64,000 bases of DNA from Novosphingobium percolationis (GCF_020179425.1 NZ_JAILYM010000001.1:310001-374000); one strand, 5' to 3'. Shown: positions 27,762-36,367, numbered from the stretch's first letter. The notes: generated by a model not told the origin, from the letters alone. Program-made: numbers and translations.

Positions 27762-28913
27762 ATGTTTGAACCGTTTCCCGGAAACTACGTCTGGAACCTC
27801 GCCACCAACCTCGCGCTCGTGTGCGGGGGTAACCATGGCGAGATCGACGAGGCCAACCGGCCGATCATGGAAGCGTCGAAGGCTGGCGCCGATGCCGGAT
27901 CGGCGCAGATGTTCGACAGCTGGATCCGCGTGGCCGACCAGGTGACGCGCAACGCCGAACGCGACGAGGCCGAAGGTTTCCTGCTTTCGGCGGGCAGCAA
28001 GTACCTGCGCGCCTCTGGCTACTACCTTGCCGCCGAACGGATGCAGAGCCGCGACTATGCGCCGCGCTGGGCGGCCTATGACAAGGGGCTGGCGCTGTAT
28101 CGCAAGGGCAGCGGCCTGCGCGGGTTGCACGTCGATCACGTGGAAATTCCCTACGACGACGGCAGCTACACCGCGATCTTCGTCCACGATGGCAGCGGCA
28201 CGCCGCGCCCGACGCTGGTGTCCGTGAATGGCCTCGATTCCATGAAGGAACAGGTCAACATGGCGGGGCACGGGGCGTCGAACCTCGAGCGCGGCATGAA
28301 CACGCTGTTCGTCGACCAGCCCGGCACCGGCGAGGCGATCCGCAAGCGCAATCTGCCCGCCGTGTTCGACGCCGAGCGCTGGGGCAGCCCGGCGTTCGAC
28401 TACCTGCTGACACGGCAAGACGTGATCCACAGCAAGATCGGCATCTTCGGCTTGTCGTTCGGTGGCTATCACGCGCCGCGCATCGCCGCGAACGATCAGC
28501 GCTATGCGCTGTGCGCGGTGATGGGCGCGAACCATGTCTGGGGCCAGCGCCAGCGCGAACGCGTCGCCAACGAGGGCGAGAACCCCGTGCCGCATTACTG
28601 GGACCACGTCATGTGGGTGTTCGGGTTTGCAGACCGAGACGAATTCCTCGCCTATGCCGACCAGATCACACTCGACGGGCAGGTGGAGAAGATCAAGGTT
28701 CCCTTCCTGATCACCCATGGCGAAAACGACCGGCAGATCCCGGCCTACAACGCACAGATGAGCTACGACCAGGCGGTCAACAGTCCCAAGCGTACCTTGC
28801 GCATGTTCACCAAGGCCGATTTCGAGGTCGAGCACTGCGGCGCGGACAACGGCACCGGAATGCGCGACTACATCGCCGACTGGTGCGCCCAGACCTTTGC
28901 CGAAATGGCCTGA
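27762..28913 (+). CDS. Alpha/beta hydrolase, 2,6-dihydroxypseudooxynicotine-hydrolase/FrsA-like
   Basis: 383 residues. A helical N-terminal cap domain (about 1-120) is followed by the hydrolase core. Nucleophile elbow GLSFGG (S232), acid in HGENDRQIP (D323) and histidine in VEHCG (H358) form the catalytic triad. The long N-terminal helical domain and motif order match the C-C bond hydrolases of the DHPON type, which cleave 1,3-diketone-like side chains. An ester or carbamate substrate is possible. The ATG at 27762 has GAAGGACACCC upstream. It is the third gene of the HisD-like operon. Confidence 0.82.
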   Translation: MFEPFPGNYVWNLATNLALVCGGNHGEIDEANRPIMEASKAGADAGSAQMFDSWIRVADQVTRNAERDEAEGFLLSAGSKYLRASGYYLAAERMQSRDYAPRWAAYDKGLALYRKGSGLRGLHVDHVEIPYDDGSYTAIFVHDGSGTPRPTLVSVNGLDSMKEQVNMAGHGASNLERGMNTLFVDQPGTGEAIRKRNLPAVFDAERWGSPAFDYLLTRQDVIHSKIGIFGLSFGGYHAPRIAANDQRYALCAVMGANHVWGQRQRERVANEGENPVPHYWDHVMWVFGFADRDEFLAYADQITLDGQVEKIKVPFLITHGENDRQIPAYNAQMSYDQAVNSPKRTLRMFTKADFEVEHCGADNGTGMRDYIADWCAQTFAEMA

Positions 28914-28917
28914 CGTC

Positions 28918-29325
28918 ATGGCGGAGTTCACCTTTCACCATGGCGGCGTTTCGGTGCCAAGCCTTGACGCGGCGGTCGACTGGTACGGGCGCGTGCTGGG
29001 CTTCGAGGTCGAGAAACGGTTCTATATCGAGGCGGCGAAGAGCCACACGGCCATGGTCCGCAAGGGGCCGCTGCGGTTCGAGCTGTTCGAAGTGGAGGGC
29101 GCCGCGCCCTTGCCCGAGGACCGCCGCCACCCGCCCGCCGACTTGCGCACCCACGGCAACAAGCATGTCGCGTTCCGCGTGGACGATCTCGACGCGTTTC
29201 TGGCCGAGATGGAGGATAAGCAGGTCGATGTCGCATTCGTGGTGCGCGAGGCGTTCGGGAAGGGCTGCTTCCTCCGCGATTGCGCGGGCAACCTGATCGA
29301 GTTCGTAGAAGAACCCGGCGACTGA
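28918..29325 (+). CDS. VOC-family (glyoxalase/bleomycin-resistance/dioxygenase) protein
   Basis: 135 residues, a single VOC module made of two beta-alpha-beta-beta-beta units. Possible metal ligands are the His in FHHGGVSV, the His in NKHVAFRV and the Glu in NLIEFVE. Such proteins act as isomerases, epimerases or lyases, or as ring-cleaving dioxygenase halves. The start is five bases after the hydrolase stop, in the same operon. Its own substrate cannot be read from the sequence. Confidence 0.85.
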   Translation: MAEFTFHHGGVSVPSLDAAVDWYGRVLGFEVEKRFYIEAAKSHTAMVRKGPLRFELFEVEGAAPLPEDRRHPPADLRTHGNKHVAFRVDDLDAFLAEMEDKQVDVAFVVREAFGKGCFLRDCAGNLIEFVEEPGD

Positions 29326-29351
29326 TCCGCTGGCTTTAGGGGGAGAAGACG

Positions 29352-29765
29352 ATGAACACCGATCCGCTCAACATGGCGCGCCTTTCCGGGCCGCTGCACG
29401 CCGTCCTGCGCATCACCACCGCGCTGACCTTCGTTTCGCACGGGTCGCTCAAGCTGCTGGGCTTTCCTGCCTCGCAGATGCCCGCGCCGCCGCTCGCATC
29501 GCTGATGGGCGTGGCCGGGTTGATGGAGATCGTCGGCGGGGTGCTGGTGCTGGTCGGCCTGTTCACGCGGCCGATCGCGTTCCTGCTCGCGGGCGAGATG
29601 GCGGCCGCCTACTGGATGGCGCACGCGCCGCGAGGGCCGTTCCCGGTGCTGAACATGGGCGAGAGTGCCTACCTGTTCTGCTTCGTGTTCCTGTGGCTGT
29701 CTGCTGCCGGGGCGGGGCCGTGGTCGCTTGACGCAGCGCGTGGGGAGGGCAAGGCTGCGGCATGA
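29352..29765 (+). CDS. DoxX-family integral membrane protein
   Basis: 137 residues with four predicted membrane helices (starting near RITTALTFVSHGSLKLLGF and ending FCFVFLWLSAAGAG). DoxX-type proteins are associated with quinone or redox reactions and are often found next to oxidoreductases in catabolic operons. GGGGGAGAAGACG precedes the ATG. It overlaps the ABM gene as ATGA and is part of the same plus-strand operon. Confidence 0.85.
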   Translation: MNTDPLNMARLSGPLHAVLRITTALTFVSHGSLKLLGFPASQMPAPPLASLMGVAGLMEIVGGVLVLVGLFTRPIAFLLAGEMAAAYWMAHAPRGPFPVLNMGESAYLFCFVFLWLSAAGAGPWSLDAARGEGKAAA

Positions 29766-30052
29766 TCCACGAAATCGCCACGATCACCATCGACCCGGCC
29801 CGCGCCGCCGATTTCGAAGCCGCCGTCGCCGCCGCGCGCCCGCACTTCGAGGCGGCCACGGGGTTCGTTTCGTTCGGCCTGCAACGCTCGATCGAAACGC
29901 CCGAGCGCTATCATCTGGTGGTGGGCTGGGAGAGCGTGGAGGCGCACATGGTCGATTTCCGCGCCTCCGAAGGCTTCCAGCACTGGCGGACGCTGGCCTC
30001 GCCGTTCTTTGCCGCGCCGCCCAGCGTGGAACACGTCAGCACGGTGATCTGA
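29762..30052 (+). CDS. Antibiotic-biosynthesis-monooxygenase (ABM) domain protein
   Basis: 96 residues, a ferredoxin-like ABM fold: IHEIATITIDP, FEAATGFVSFGLQRSIE and YHLVVGWESVEAHMV. These small dimeric proteins act as cofactor-free monooxygenases on quinol-like compounds or as heme-degrading or accessory proteins. It is the last gene of the plus operon, and its TGA stop forms part of the left arm of the hairpin at 30050. Confidence 0.85.
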   Translation: MIHEIATITIDPARAADFEAAVAAARPHFEAATGFVSFGLQRSIETPERYHLVVGWESVEAHMVDFRASEGFQHWRTLASPFFAAPPSVEHVSTVI

Positions 30053-30091
30053 TGTAGAAAGGGGACCGTTTCCGGTCCCCTTTCTACATCA
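30050..30091. terminator. Perfect bidirectional terminator containing both stop codons
   Basis: A 19-bp perfect stem (30050-30068 with 30073-30091) and a TTTC loop. The first three bases are the TGA of the ABM gene, and the last three are the TGA of the convergent VOC gene on the other strand. The stem has an AAAGGGGACCG core, so a run of U follows the GC part of each arm on both strands. Confidence 0.85.
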
Positions 30092-31159
30092 GATCGCGTG
30101 TTCGTCCTCGTCGGTCAGGTTCGCCAGATCGCCGCCGATGGGGCGCTTGCCCGGTGTCGCCTTGCGGAACGGCTCGAAGCTCGCCCGGTCGGCGTCGAAG
30201 GTCATGTCCCAGGGGATGTTCTCGCCCCGGAAGATCGCGGGCGCGTTGGCCGACCATAGCAGCGAGCCGAACTTGAAGTCCCACGCGCGCGGCACCCAGC
30301 TGTCGTCGAGGTAGTCGGTGTCGGCGTGATATTCCGCCTCGCCGCCGTGGCCGGGGATCTCGCAGTAGTAGTAGATCGCGCTGGAAATGCGGTGGCGCGA
30401 GATGCCGCCGCTGGTGTTCATCGTGGTGTTCTTCCAGCCGCGATTGTCCATGATGTTCGCACCCAGCATCACCTCGTCGATGTCGTCGCAGCCAAAGGCG
30501 ATGTGCATGAACTTGAAGTGGTCGGGCGCGATCGGCAGGTCGCAGTTCACCCAGAAGATCGAATGGTGCTCGAACGTGCCGGGCGCGCGTGCGAAGATGC
30601 CGGTGCCCTTCGAATGGTCGGCATAGCGGAAGCCCATGTGGCGTTCGTAGAATTCGAAGCTGCCCACGTAGTCGGGGCTGAAGAAGACCACGTGGTTGAT
30701 CGTCTTGGGCATCGCGCGCTTGCGCCAGATGCGGTGCTGGTTGAAGCGCGGCCACTGGGCGGGCGTGTTGACCGGGCTAGTTTCCGACACCACGGCGCGC
30801 TTGTTCCACACGCGCAGGGCGATGGGCTGGCCATCCGGGCACACGCAGCGCACGGTGCCATCGACATCGCGCGTGACGCAAACTTCAGTCGCGAGACTGG
30901 CGGCGATGCGGTCGAGGCTTTCCGCCGTATCGACGCCCCACACGGTTTCCTTCACCCCGTCGCCCGCGAACGGGTCGGGGCTGGGCAGGCGCCGATCGCC
31001 GTGGAGGCGCACGATCACCGTGCTGCCCGACATCAGCCGGAACACGGTTTCGGTGTCGCTGCTGCTTTCCAGCGGCAGGCCGAAATCGCTCCAGAAACGG
31101 GTGTGTTCGGCCAGGTCAGCCACGCCGAAGACAACGCTTTCAACGCCAAGGACAGTCAT
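30089..31159 (-). CDS. Two-domain VOC protein, extradiol-dioxygenase-like
   Basis: 356 residues. Two VOC modules, about 1-125 and 150-330, as in type I extradiol ring-cleavage dioxygenases. The C-terminal module keeps metal-ligand candidates: His in INHVVFF, His in KFMHIAF and Glu in YYYCEIPG. YYYCE and the HHSIFWV segment resemble the catalytic region of catechol 2,3-dioxygenase-like proteins. It would cleave a dihydroxylated ring next to the hydroxyls. It is last in the minus operon after a phytoene-desaturase-like and an SDR protein, 107 bases from the small tail-anchored gene. Confidence 0.83.
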   Translation of the reverse strand: MTVLGVESVVFGVADLAEHTRFWSDFGLPLESSSDTETVFRLMSGSTVIVRLHGDRRLPSPDPFAGDGVKETVWGVDTAESLDRIAASLATEVCVTRDVDGTVRCVCPDGQPIALRVWNKRAVVSETSPVNTPAQWPRFNQHRIWRKRAMPKTINHVVFFSPDYVGSFEFYERHMGFRYADHSKGTGIFARAPGTFEHHSIFWVNCDLPIAPDHFKFMHIAFGCDDIDEVMLGANIMDNRGWKNTTMNTSGGISRHRISSAIYYYCEIPGHGGEAEYHADTDYLDDSWVPRAWDFKFGSLLWSANAPAIFRGENIPWDMTFDADRASFEPFRKATPGKRPIGGDLANLTDEDEHAI

Positions 31160-31266
31160 GATTGCTCCCGCATTCTCTCACAGGAGATCGCTATGCCCCG
31201 CGCGGTCGCGGCCCGGAAACGCATGATTCCGGACCGTGCCTATCGACCGTGGCGATGCGTGGCCCA

Positions 31267-31500
31267 TCACCTGCGGAACAGCAGCGTCAGCAGGAACAGC
31301 ACCGTCCGCAGATCGAGCAGCTTCAGTGCCGCGCGGGCCTCCGCCGGGGTCAGCCTGGCGACCATCGGCATCGCGCCGAAGATCTTGCCGCGGATCACCA
31401 GCGTGTTGCCGTCGCGATCGAACTTGCGGATCGCCATCAATTCCTTGTCGTTGGCGTCGAGGATCTTTGCCACCGGCACCTTGTTGCGTTGGTTGCCCAT
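31267..31500 (-). CDS. Small hypothetical protein with C-terminal membrane anchor (77 aa)
   Basis: A basic/acidic soluble head (MGNQRNKVPVAKILDAND, VIRGKIFGAMPMVARL) and a C-terminal hydrophobic segment LRTVLFLLTLLFRR, like a tail anchor. The start ATG shares one base with the stop of the flavoprotein gene (TGATG), so it is surely translated with it. No known domain is recognised. It may tether or chaperone the flavoprotein at the membrane. Confidence 0.72.
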   Translation of the reverse strand: MGNQRNKVPVAKILDANDKELMAIRKFDRDGNTLVIRGKIFGAMPMVARLTPAEARAALKLLDLRTVLFLLTLLFRR

Positions 31501-33086
31501 CAGATCACCCTCCCGCAGACCTTGTCGTAATCGATCCCCATGTCGTCCATCATCTGGATTGCGGTGGCACGCCCTGCGCCGAACACGCCGCCGCCTGGAT
31601 GCATGAACGGTCCCACCAGATAGAGCCCCTCAATCTCGGGCACGCGCAGCGAGCCGAGATCGGGCGTCGGGCGATGCCCTGCCGACTGGTAGAAGAACGG
31701 CGCGCAGCCGTGGATGTCGCCGCGCACGAAACTGGCCGGGCTGTCTCGCTCGTGATCGATGGGCGATCGGATCAGGCGGCCCGTTATGTTCTCGTCGGTC
31801 AGGTTCGCATAGAACTTGCGGTACTGCGCCAGTGCCCTGTCAGCGACGTGCTCCTTGCGCTCGTCCCACGATTGCGGGCCGTCGGGATAGAGGTTGTAGG
31901 GCGCGAAGTTCACGCCATAGAACACGCCTGCACCTTGGGGCGCGCGGGAGGGATCGAAGATCGTGTTGTCGCCACCCGCGATCAGCCGCTCGCTCACTTC
32001 GCCGCGCCGGAGCTTGTCATATTCGAGGCACATTTCGCGCACCGAATAGAAGTCCATCAGCTCGGTCATCATCGCGTTGCAGTCGTTGCCGACCTTGAGC
32101 TTCAGCCGCTCCTTCAGCGTCAGGTGCGTCAGGTTGATCGAGAAGGTCGACTGCGTGACCCGTTCGGCGCGTTCCAGCACCGGTTCGGGCGTTTCGGCCA
32201 CGAACTTGCGCAGCACGTGCGGATGGATCGCGCCGATCACGCCATCCTTGGCCATGAACGTCTCGCCATCGCTCAGTTCGAGGCCGACCGCCTTGCCGCC
32301 CGACACGATCACGCGGGCGACTTCCGCATTGCAGCGCACTTCGCCGCCGAAATGCTCGATCGCGCGCACCAGCGCCTTGGACAGCTGGCCCGACCCGCCC
32401 CTGGGCATGGAACAGCCGAAGGTGTGGACGATCCCCGGCATCACGAACGCGCCCATGCCGGTGCCCAGTTCATCGGGCATCTGCAGGTTTTCGGTGACCA
32501 TGCGCACGATGTGCAGCTTCAGCAGGTCGCTTTCGAAATAGGCGTCAACGATGTCGAGCGCGGTGCGCTGCATCAGGTCGAGCAGGAAGCGCCCTTCGTC
32601 CGACTGGTCCATCATCGCAACGAACGCGCCCAAGGGGAAGGGCGGGGCGTACATCCCGCTCATCAGCATGGGCAGCGCGGTCTGGCTCATCTGCACGAAC
32701 TTGCGATAGGCCTCGGCATCCTTCGGCCCGGCCACGCGCGCCAGTTCCTCGCACGTGCGGTCGAGGTCCTTGTAACTGCGGATGACGGTGCCATCCTCCC
32801 AGATCGAAACGTGGACCAGATCGGGGTAGATGTATTCCAGCCCGAATTTGGATAGCAGGCCCAGCTCGTCCTCGCGCAGCATGGGGTTGCCTTGGATCAT
32901 GATGTGCACGTTCGAATGTTCATCGTGCCAGAAGCCGGGGTGCAGCAATTCGCGCGTGGAAACGCCGCCGCCGAAATGGGGCTTGCGTTCCAGCACCAGC
33001 ACCTTCTTTCCCGCCTTGGCCATGTAGGCGGCCGCGGTCAGGCCGTTGTGGCCCGCGCCCATCACCACGATGTCGTACTGGCTCAT
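31500..33086 (-). CDS. NAD(P)/FAD-dependent oxidoreductase, phytoene-desaturase-like
   Basis: 528 residues. FAD motif VVMGAGHNGLTAAAY (8-22), then LERKPHFGGG and, near the C-terminus, LYLVGPFMHPGGGVFGAGRA, the signature of carotenoid desaturase/isomerase-like flavoproteins. No crt genes are nearby, so this belongs to the many uncharacterised members in catabolic operons, perhaps dehydrogenating a cyclic ketone. It is separated from the upstream SDR by one base and overlaps the tail-anchored gene by one base. Confidence 0.85.
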   Translation of the reverse strand: MSQYDIVVMGAGHNGLTAAAYMAKAGKKVLVLERKPHFGGGVSTRELLHPGFWHDEHSNVHIMIQGNPMLREDELGLLSKFGLEYIYPDLVHVSIWEDGTVIRSYKDLDRTCEELARVAGPKDAEAYRKFVQMSQTALPMLMSGMYAPPFPLGAFVAMMDQSDEGRFLLDLMQRTALDIVDAYFESDLLKLHIVRMVTENLQMPDELGTGMGAFVMPGIVHTFGCSMPRGGSGQLSKALVRAIEHFGGEVRCNAEVARVIVSGGKAVGLELSDGETFMAKDGVIGAIHPHVLRKFVAETPEPVLERAERVTQSTFSINLTHLTLKERLKLKVGNDCNAMMTELMDFYSVREMCLEYDKLRRGEVSERLIAGGDNTIFDPSRAPQGAGVFYGVNFAPYNLYPDGPQSWDERKEHVADRALAQYRKFYANLTDENITGRLIRSPIDHERDSPASFVRGDIHGCAPFFYQSAGHRPTPDLGSLRVPEIEGLYLVGPFMHPGGGVFGAGRATAIQMMDDMGIDYDKVCGRVI

Positions 33087-33087
33087 G

Positions 33088-33897
33088 TCACTGATCTCCT
33101 GCGAAGAAGGACCGGAAGCCGATCAGGCCCGGCACGTGGGATGCCCCGCCGCCATCGCAGACCAGCACTTGCCCGGTAATGTTGCGCGCGGCCTCGCTGG
33201 CGAGGAACGCCGCCGCCTCGGCAATGTCTTCAGGATCGCCCAGCTGGTTGCGCAGGGTTTCGCCTTCGACCACGGCACGAAGCGGCGCCGGAAAAGCGTC
33301 GCGCAGCGCGGGCGTCATCGTCATGCCGGGCGCCAGCGCGTTGCAGCGTACGCCCGCCCTGCCGTGGCTGGCGGCAATGGCGCGCGTCATCTGGATCACC
33401 GCCGCCTTGCTGCTTGAATAGGCCGCCTGGATGATATGACCCTGCAGCGCCAGATTGCTGACGGTGTTGACGATATTGCCGCGCACTTCGCGCAGGAACG
33501 GCAGCGCCGTCCGGCACGCGATCATCGTGCCGCGCACGTTGACCGCATAGGTCCGGTCCCACAGCGCGGTGACCATATGCTCCACATCGCCGTCGGCCTG
33601 GGCGATATCCGGCCCCAGCAGCGCAGCATTATTGTGCAGCACGTCGATCCGCCCGAAATGCTGCGCCACAGTGCGCACCATGGCCTCGGTCGAAGCCTCG
33701 CTTTCCAGATCGAGCGCCACTGCAATCGCGCCGGGCAGTTGGTGGGCAAGTGCTTCGGCGCGCTCCAGCGCAATGTCGGCTACCGCCACTTGCGCCCCGC
33801 GCTGCGTCAGCAACCGTGCCGTCGCCGCGCCGATCCCGCCGGCCCCGCCGGTGACAATCACCACTTTTCCATCGAAGCGCGTGGCGTCTGTCGCCAT
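33088..33897 (-). CDS. SDR-family oxidoreductase
   Basis: 269 residues. TGGAGGIG, HNNAA in place of the common NNAG, catalytic serine in VNTVSNLA and YSSSK. First gene of the minus operon with the phytoene-desaturase-like, tail-anchored and VOC genes. The ATG at 33897 is chosen because GGGAGAGACGGAG stands directly upstream; an alternative ATG at 33930 lacks such a site. Divergent from the HxlR regulator, sharing a promoter with an inverted repeat. Confidence 0.86.
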   Translation of the reverse strand: MATDATRFDGKVVIVTGGAGGIGAATARLLTQRGAQVAVADIALERAEALAHQLPGAIAVALDLESEASTEAMVRTVAQHFGRIDVLHNNAALLGPDIAQADGDVEHMVTALWDRTYAVNVRGTMIACRTALPFLREVRGNIVNTVSNLALQGHIIQAAYSSSKAAVIQMTRAIAASHGRAGVRCNALAPGMTMTPALRDAFPAPLRAVVEGETLRNQLGDPEDIAEAAAFLASEAARNITGQVLVCDGGGASHVPGLIGFRSFFAGDQ

Positions 33898-33959
33898 CTC
33901 CGTCTCTCCCGCTTGATCGTTGTGTCCCATCGTCTAGACCGTTGGCGAAGGCGCGGAAG

Positions 33960-33979
33960 AAGGCACTTTTTTGTGCCTT
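33960..33979. promoter_or_regulatory. Inverted repeat upstream of the HxlR gene
   Basis: AAGGCAC and GTGCCTT arms with six T between, in the 106-base spacer between the SDR operon and the HxlR gene. Probable HxlR operator for both directions. Confidence 0.5.
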
Positions 33980-34003
33980 GCCGGAGGGGGGAGAGCACGC
34001 GGA

Positions 34004-34459
34004 ATGGAAGGTGCGGCGATCGATCTGACCGGCATCGACGCCGCCTTCCACGCTCCCGTCGATGCGCTCGCCCGCCAGATGGCGGCACACGGCACGCGCC
34101 GCGAAGAGCCGGTGCGCGCGACCTTCGGCCTGCTCGGCGATCGCTGGTCGACGCTGATCCTGCTGGTGCTGGGCATGGGCACCTGGCGCCATGCAGAGCT
34201 GCGCCGCGTACTCAGCCGCCTCGGCGCGGAGGAGGGCATTTCACAGCGCGTCCTGACGCTCAAGCTGCGCACGCTCGAACGCGAAGGCTTCGTGGCGCGG
34301 CACGTGGTGGAGAGCGTGCCGCCCAAGGTCAGCTATGCGCTCACGCCGCTGGGCGCGCAGTTGAAGGCCCAGGCGGAGCGCCTGATCGACTGGGTCAACG
34401 CCAACCGCGACGTCATTCTGGACGCGCGGGCGAGGTTCGACGCTCAGGACGCGGACTGA
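34004..34459 (+). CDS. HxlR-family transcriptional regulator
   Basis: 151 residues. A winged helix-turn-helix of HxlR type: LGDRWSTLILLVLGMG, RHAELRRVLSRL, GISQRVLTLKLRTLEREGFV and the wing KVSYALTPLG. The family binds palindromes as dimers and answers to small aldehydes or redox signals. The ATG at 34004 follows GGAGGGGGGAGAG; an upstream in-frame start at 33971 would overlap the inverted repeat. It is divergent from the SDR/flavoprotein/VOC operon and is the obvious candidate regulator. Its last 16 bases overlap the convergent LysR gene. Confidence 0.86.
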   Translation: MEGAAIDLTGIDAAFHAPVDALARQMAAHGTRREEPVRATFGLLGDRWSTLILLVLGMGTWRHAELRRVLSRLGAEEGISQRVLTLKLRTLEREGFVARHVVESVPPKVSYALTPLGAQLKAQAERLIDWVNANRDVILDARARFDAQDAD

Positions 34460-35424
34460 TCGCCCACACGCCGTTCGGCCAGCGGCACCACGTTCGATGC
34501 CGACTTCTCCGCCGGCCGCACCGAAACTTCGGCCGCGAGCGCGATGCGCTCGATCACCCAGCGGATCGCGGCGTCGTTATTGTTCGAGATATGCCACTGC
34601 ACCGCCTCGCGGATCGGCGGGACATCGAACGGCAGCTCGCGGACGGCAAGCGGGGCATAGCTGGCGATCTGCTGCGCCAGCCGGCGGTGCATCGTGGCGA
34701 TGCGCATGGTCCCGACCAGCAGCCCCGGGACTGACAGGAATGAAGGCGCGACCACGTCGACCCGGCGCGGCTGCTTCATCCGCCGCATGAACGCATCCTC
34801 GAACGCGGGCACCCGCGTCTTGCCAAAGCGCGCCGTCACATGGCCCAGTTCGAAATACAGCTCGCGCGTCATCTCGCGCTGCAGCGCCGGGTTCTGGTCC
34901 CAACCGACCACGACATGGCCTTCTTCGAACAGGATGCGCGAGGGGTGGTCGCTGCTCATCGCGGTGTCGATGGTGACGAGCAGGTCCACAAGGTTGCGGT
35001 CAAGCGCCTCGACCGGCTGATCGTGCATCGGCTGGATCTCGAAGCGCATGCCCGGCGCGGCGCTTTCCATTTCGCGCAGCATCGCGGCCAGCAGCACTTC
35101 GGTGACATAGTCGGACGCCATGATGCGGATCTGGCGGTCGGATGTCGCAGGGTCGAATGCGGGGGCAACCGCGATGGTCGATCGGATCTGCTCCAGCACC
35201 GCGCGCACCGGCTCGATCAGGTCCTCGGCCCGTGCGGTCAGCACCATCGCCCGCCCGCGCACGACCATCAGTTCGTCGCCGAAATATTCGCGCAGCCGCG
35301 CCAGCGCGCTCGATGTCGCCGATTGCGAAAGGCACAGGCGGTCGGCGGCGAGGCTCACGCTACGCTCGGTCAGCAACGCGTCTAGCGCCACCAGCAGGTT
35401 GAGGTCGAGCCTCTCGAAACGCAT
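34444..35424 (-). CDS. LysR-family transcriptional regulator (NodD/AphB-like)
   Basis: 326 residues. The winged helix-turn-helix is LNLLVALDALLTERSVSLAA with LSQSATSSALARLREYF, followed by LTARAEDLIEP and a substrate-binding domain of the NodD/LinR type (DRQIRIMASDYVTEVLLA). The ATG at 35424 has GGGAG six bases upstream; the ATG six bases earlier would have no spacing. It sits between the HxlR gene and the epimerase-like gene, is convergent with HxlR, and follows the epimerase by 25 bases, so it could be co-transcribed with the latter. Confidence 0.87.
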   Translation of the reverse strand: MRFERLDLNLLVALDALLTERSVSLAADRLCLSQSATSSALARLREYFGDELMVVRGRAMVLTARAEDLIEPVRAVLEQIRSTIAVAPAFDPATSDRQIRIMASDYVTEVLLAAMLREMESAAPGMRFEIQPMHDQPVEALDRNLVDLLVTIDTAMSSDHPSRILFEEGHVVVGWDQNPALQREMTRELYFELGHVTARFGKTRVPAFEDAFMRRMKQPRRVDVVAPSFLSVPGLLVGTMRIATMHRRLAQQIASYAPLAVRELPFDVPPIREAVQWHISNNNDAAIRWVIERIALAAEVSVRPAEKSASNVVPLAERRVGDQSAS

Positions 35425-35449
35425 CGCCATCTCCCGCGCGCCCCTTGTT

Positions 35450-36367
35450 CTAGATCGTGGAGAGAGCGCTGGCGACGAGCATAGCAAGATCACCGTCATG
35501 CGCAAAACCCGCCGCTTGCGCGGCCGGCGTGGCCAGCGGCGGCTGCGCCCCGAACGCGGCTTCCAGCGCGGCGTCGGGCGCGTAGCTGACAAGGGCTGAG
35601 GAAACCCCGCACTGGTGCGCGATCTCGTCGGCCAAGGCCCCCATCGTCACCCGCAGCGCGGGCAGGGTGACCGCGCGCGTCACCGGCAAGGTCGTGCTGT
35701 CCAGCGTCAGCGCATGGACGAAGTTGTCCGCACAGCGGCACACCGATTGCGCCCAGATCGTCGCCTCGGCCGAGACGGGGCAGGTGAACGCCTCGCCCGC
35801 TTTCAGCGCATGGAACAAGTCGCTCATGAACGCGGACTTCATCCCCGAAGGCCCCTTGGGCCGCGCGAGGATGCCAGGCAGGCGCACGGTCACGCCGTCG
35901 ATCAGCCCGCGATTGCTGAACATGGCGACGGCGTGTTCCATCATCGCCTTGTGCCCGCCGTAGATCATGCGGGGCGACAGCGGCGTGGCATCGTCCACAA
36001 AGGCGGGCAGGGGATCGCCGAACACCGCGATCGAGCTGGCATAGACCACGCGCGGGCAGGTGCCGCTCGCGCTCGCTTCCAGCAGCAGGTCGTACATCGC
36101 ATCCACGTTGATCCGGCGCGACGCGACAGGATCCGCCTCGGCCGCGCCGCCCGGCACGGTCGCCAGATGGACCAGCGCATCGCATCCCCCGGCAAGCGCT
36201 TCGGTCCGTACGGCCCCATCGCCCAGATCGCCCGCGATGGCCCGCGCGCCGGAGGGGATGCCCCCGGCGGCGGTGTCGATCCCGGTCACATCGTGTCCGG
36301 CCGCTAGCAGCCGCGCCACCAGTTCGCGCCCGACAAAGCCGCCCGCACCCGTGACCAGAACCTTCAT
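35450..36367 (-). CDS. NAD-dependent epimerase/dehydratase family protein
   Basis: 305 residues, an extended SDR. TGAGGFVG at 7-14, VYASSIAVFG with the catalytic serine, and YGGHK giving Tyr/Lys. The C-terminal substrate domain is like the D-erythronate dehydrogenase (DenD) group, NAD-dependent enzymes of four-carbon sugar-acid breakdown, but I cannot confirm that from motifs alone. It is 14 bases downstream of the TonB receptor 2 gene on the same strand, so the pair may be one transcript. Confidence 0.83.
   Translation of the reverse strand: MKVLVTGAGGFVGRELVARLLAAGHDVTGIDTAAGGIPSGARAIAGDLGDGAVRTEALAGGCDALVHLATVPGGAAEADPVASRRINVDAMYDLLLEASASGTCPRVVYASSIAVFGDPLPAFVDDATPLSPRMIYGGHKAMMEHAVAMFSNRGLIDGVTVRLPGILARPKGPSGMKSAFMSDLFHALKAGEAFTCPVSAEATIWAQSVCRCADNFVHALTLDSTTLPVTRAVTLPALRVTMGALADEIAHQCGVSSALVSYAPDAALEAAFGAQPPLATPAAQAAGFAHDGDLAMLVASALSTI

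Noticed and set aside
31213..31232. CCGGAA-N8-TTCCGG repeat between the tail-anchored and VOC genes
   Set aside because: Six-base arms only; an mRNA hairpin is possible but cannot be told from chance in GC-rich DNA.
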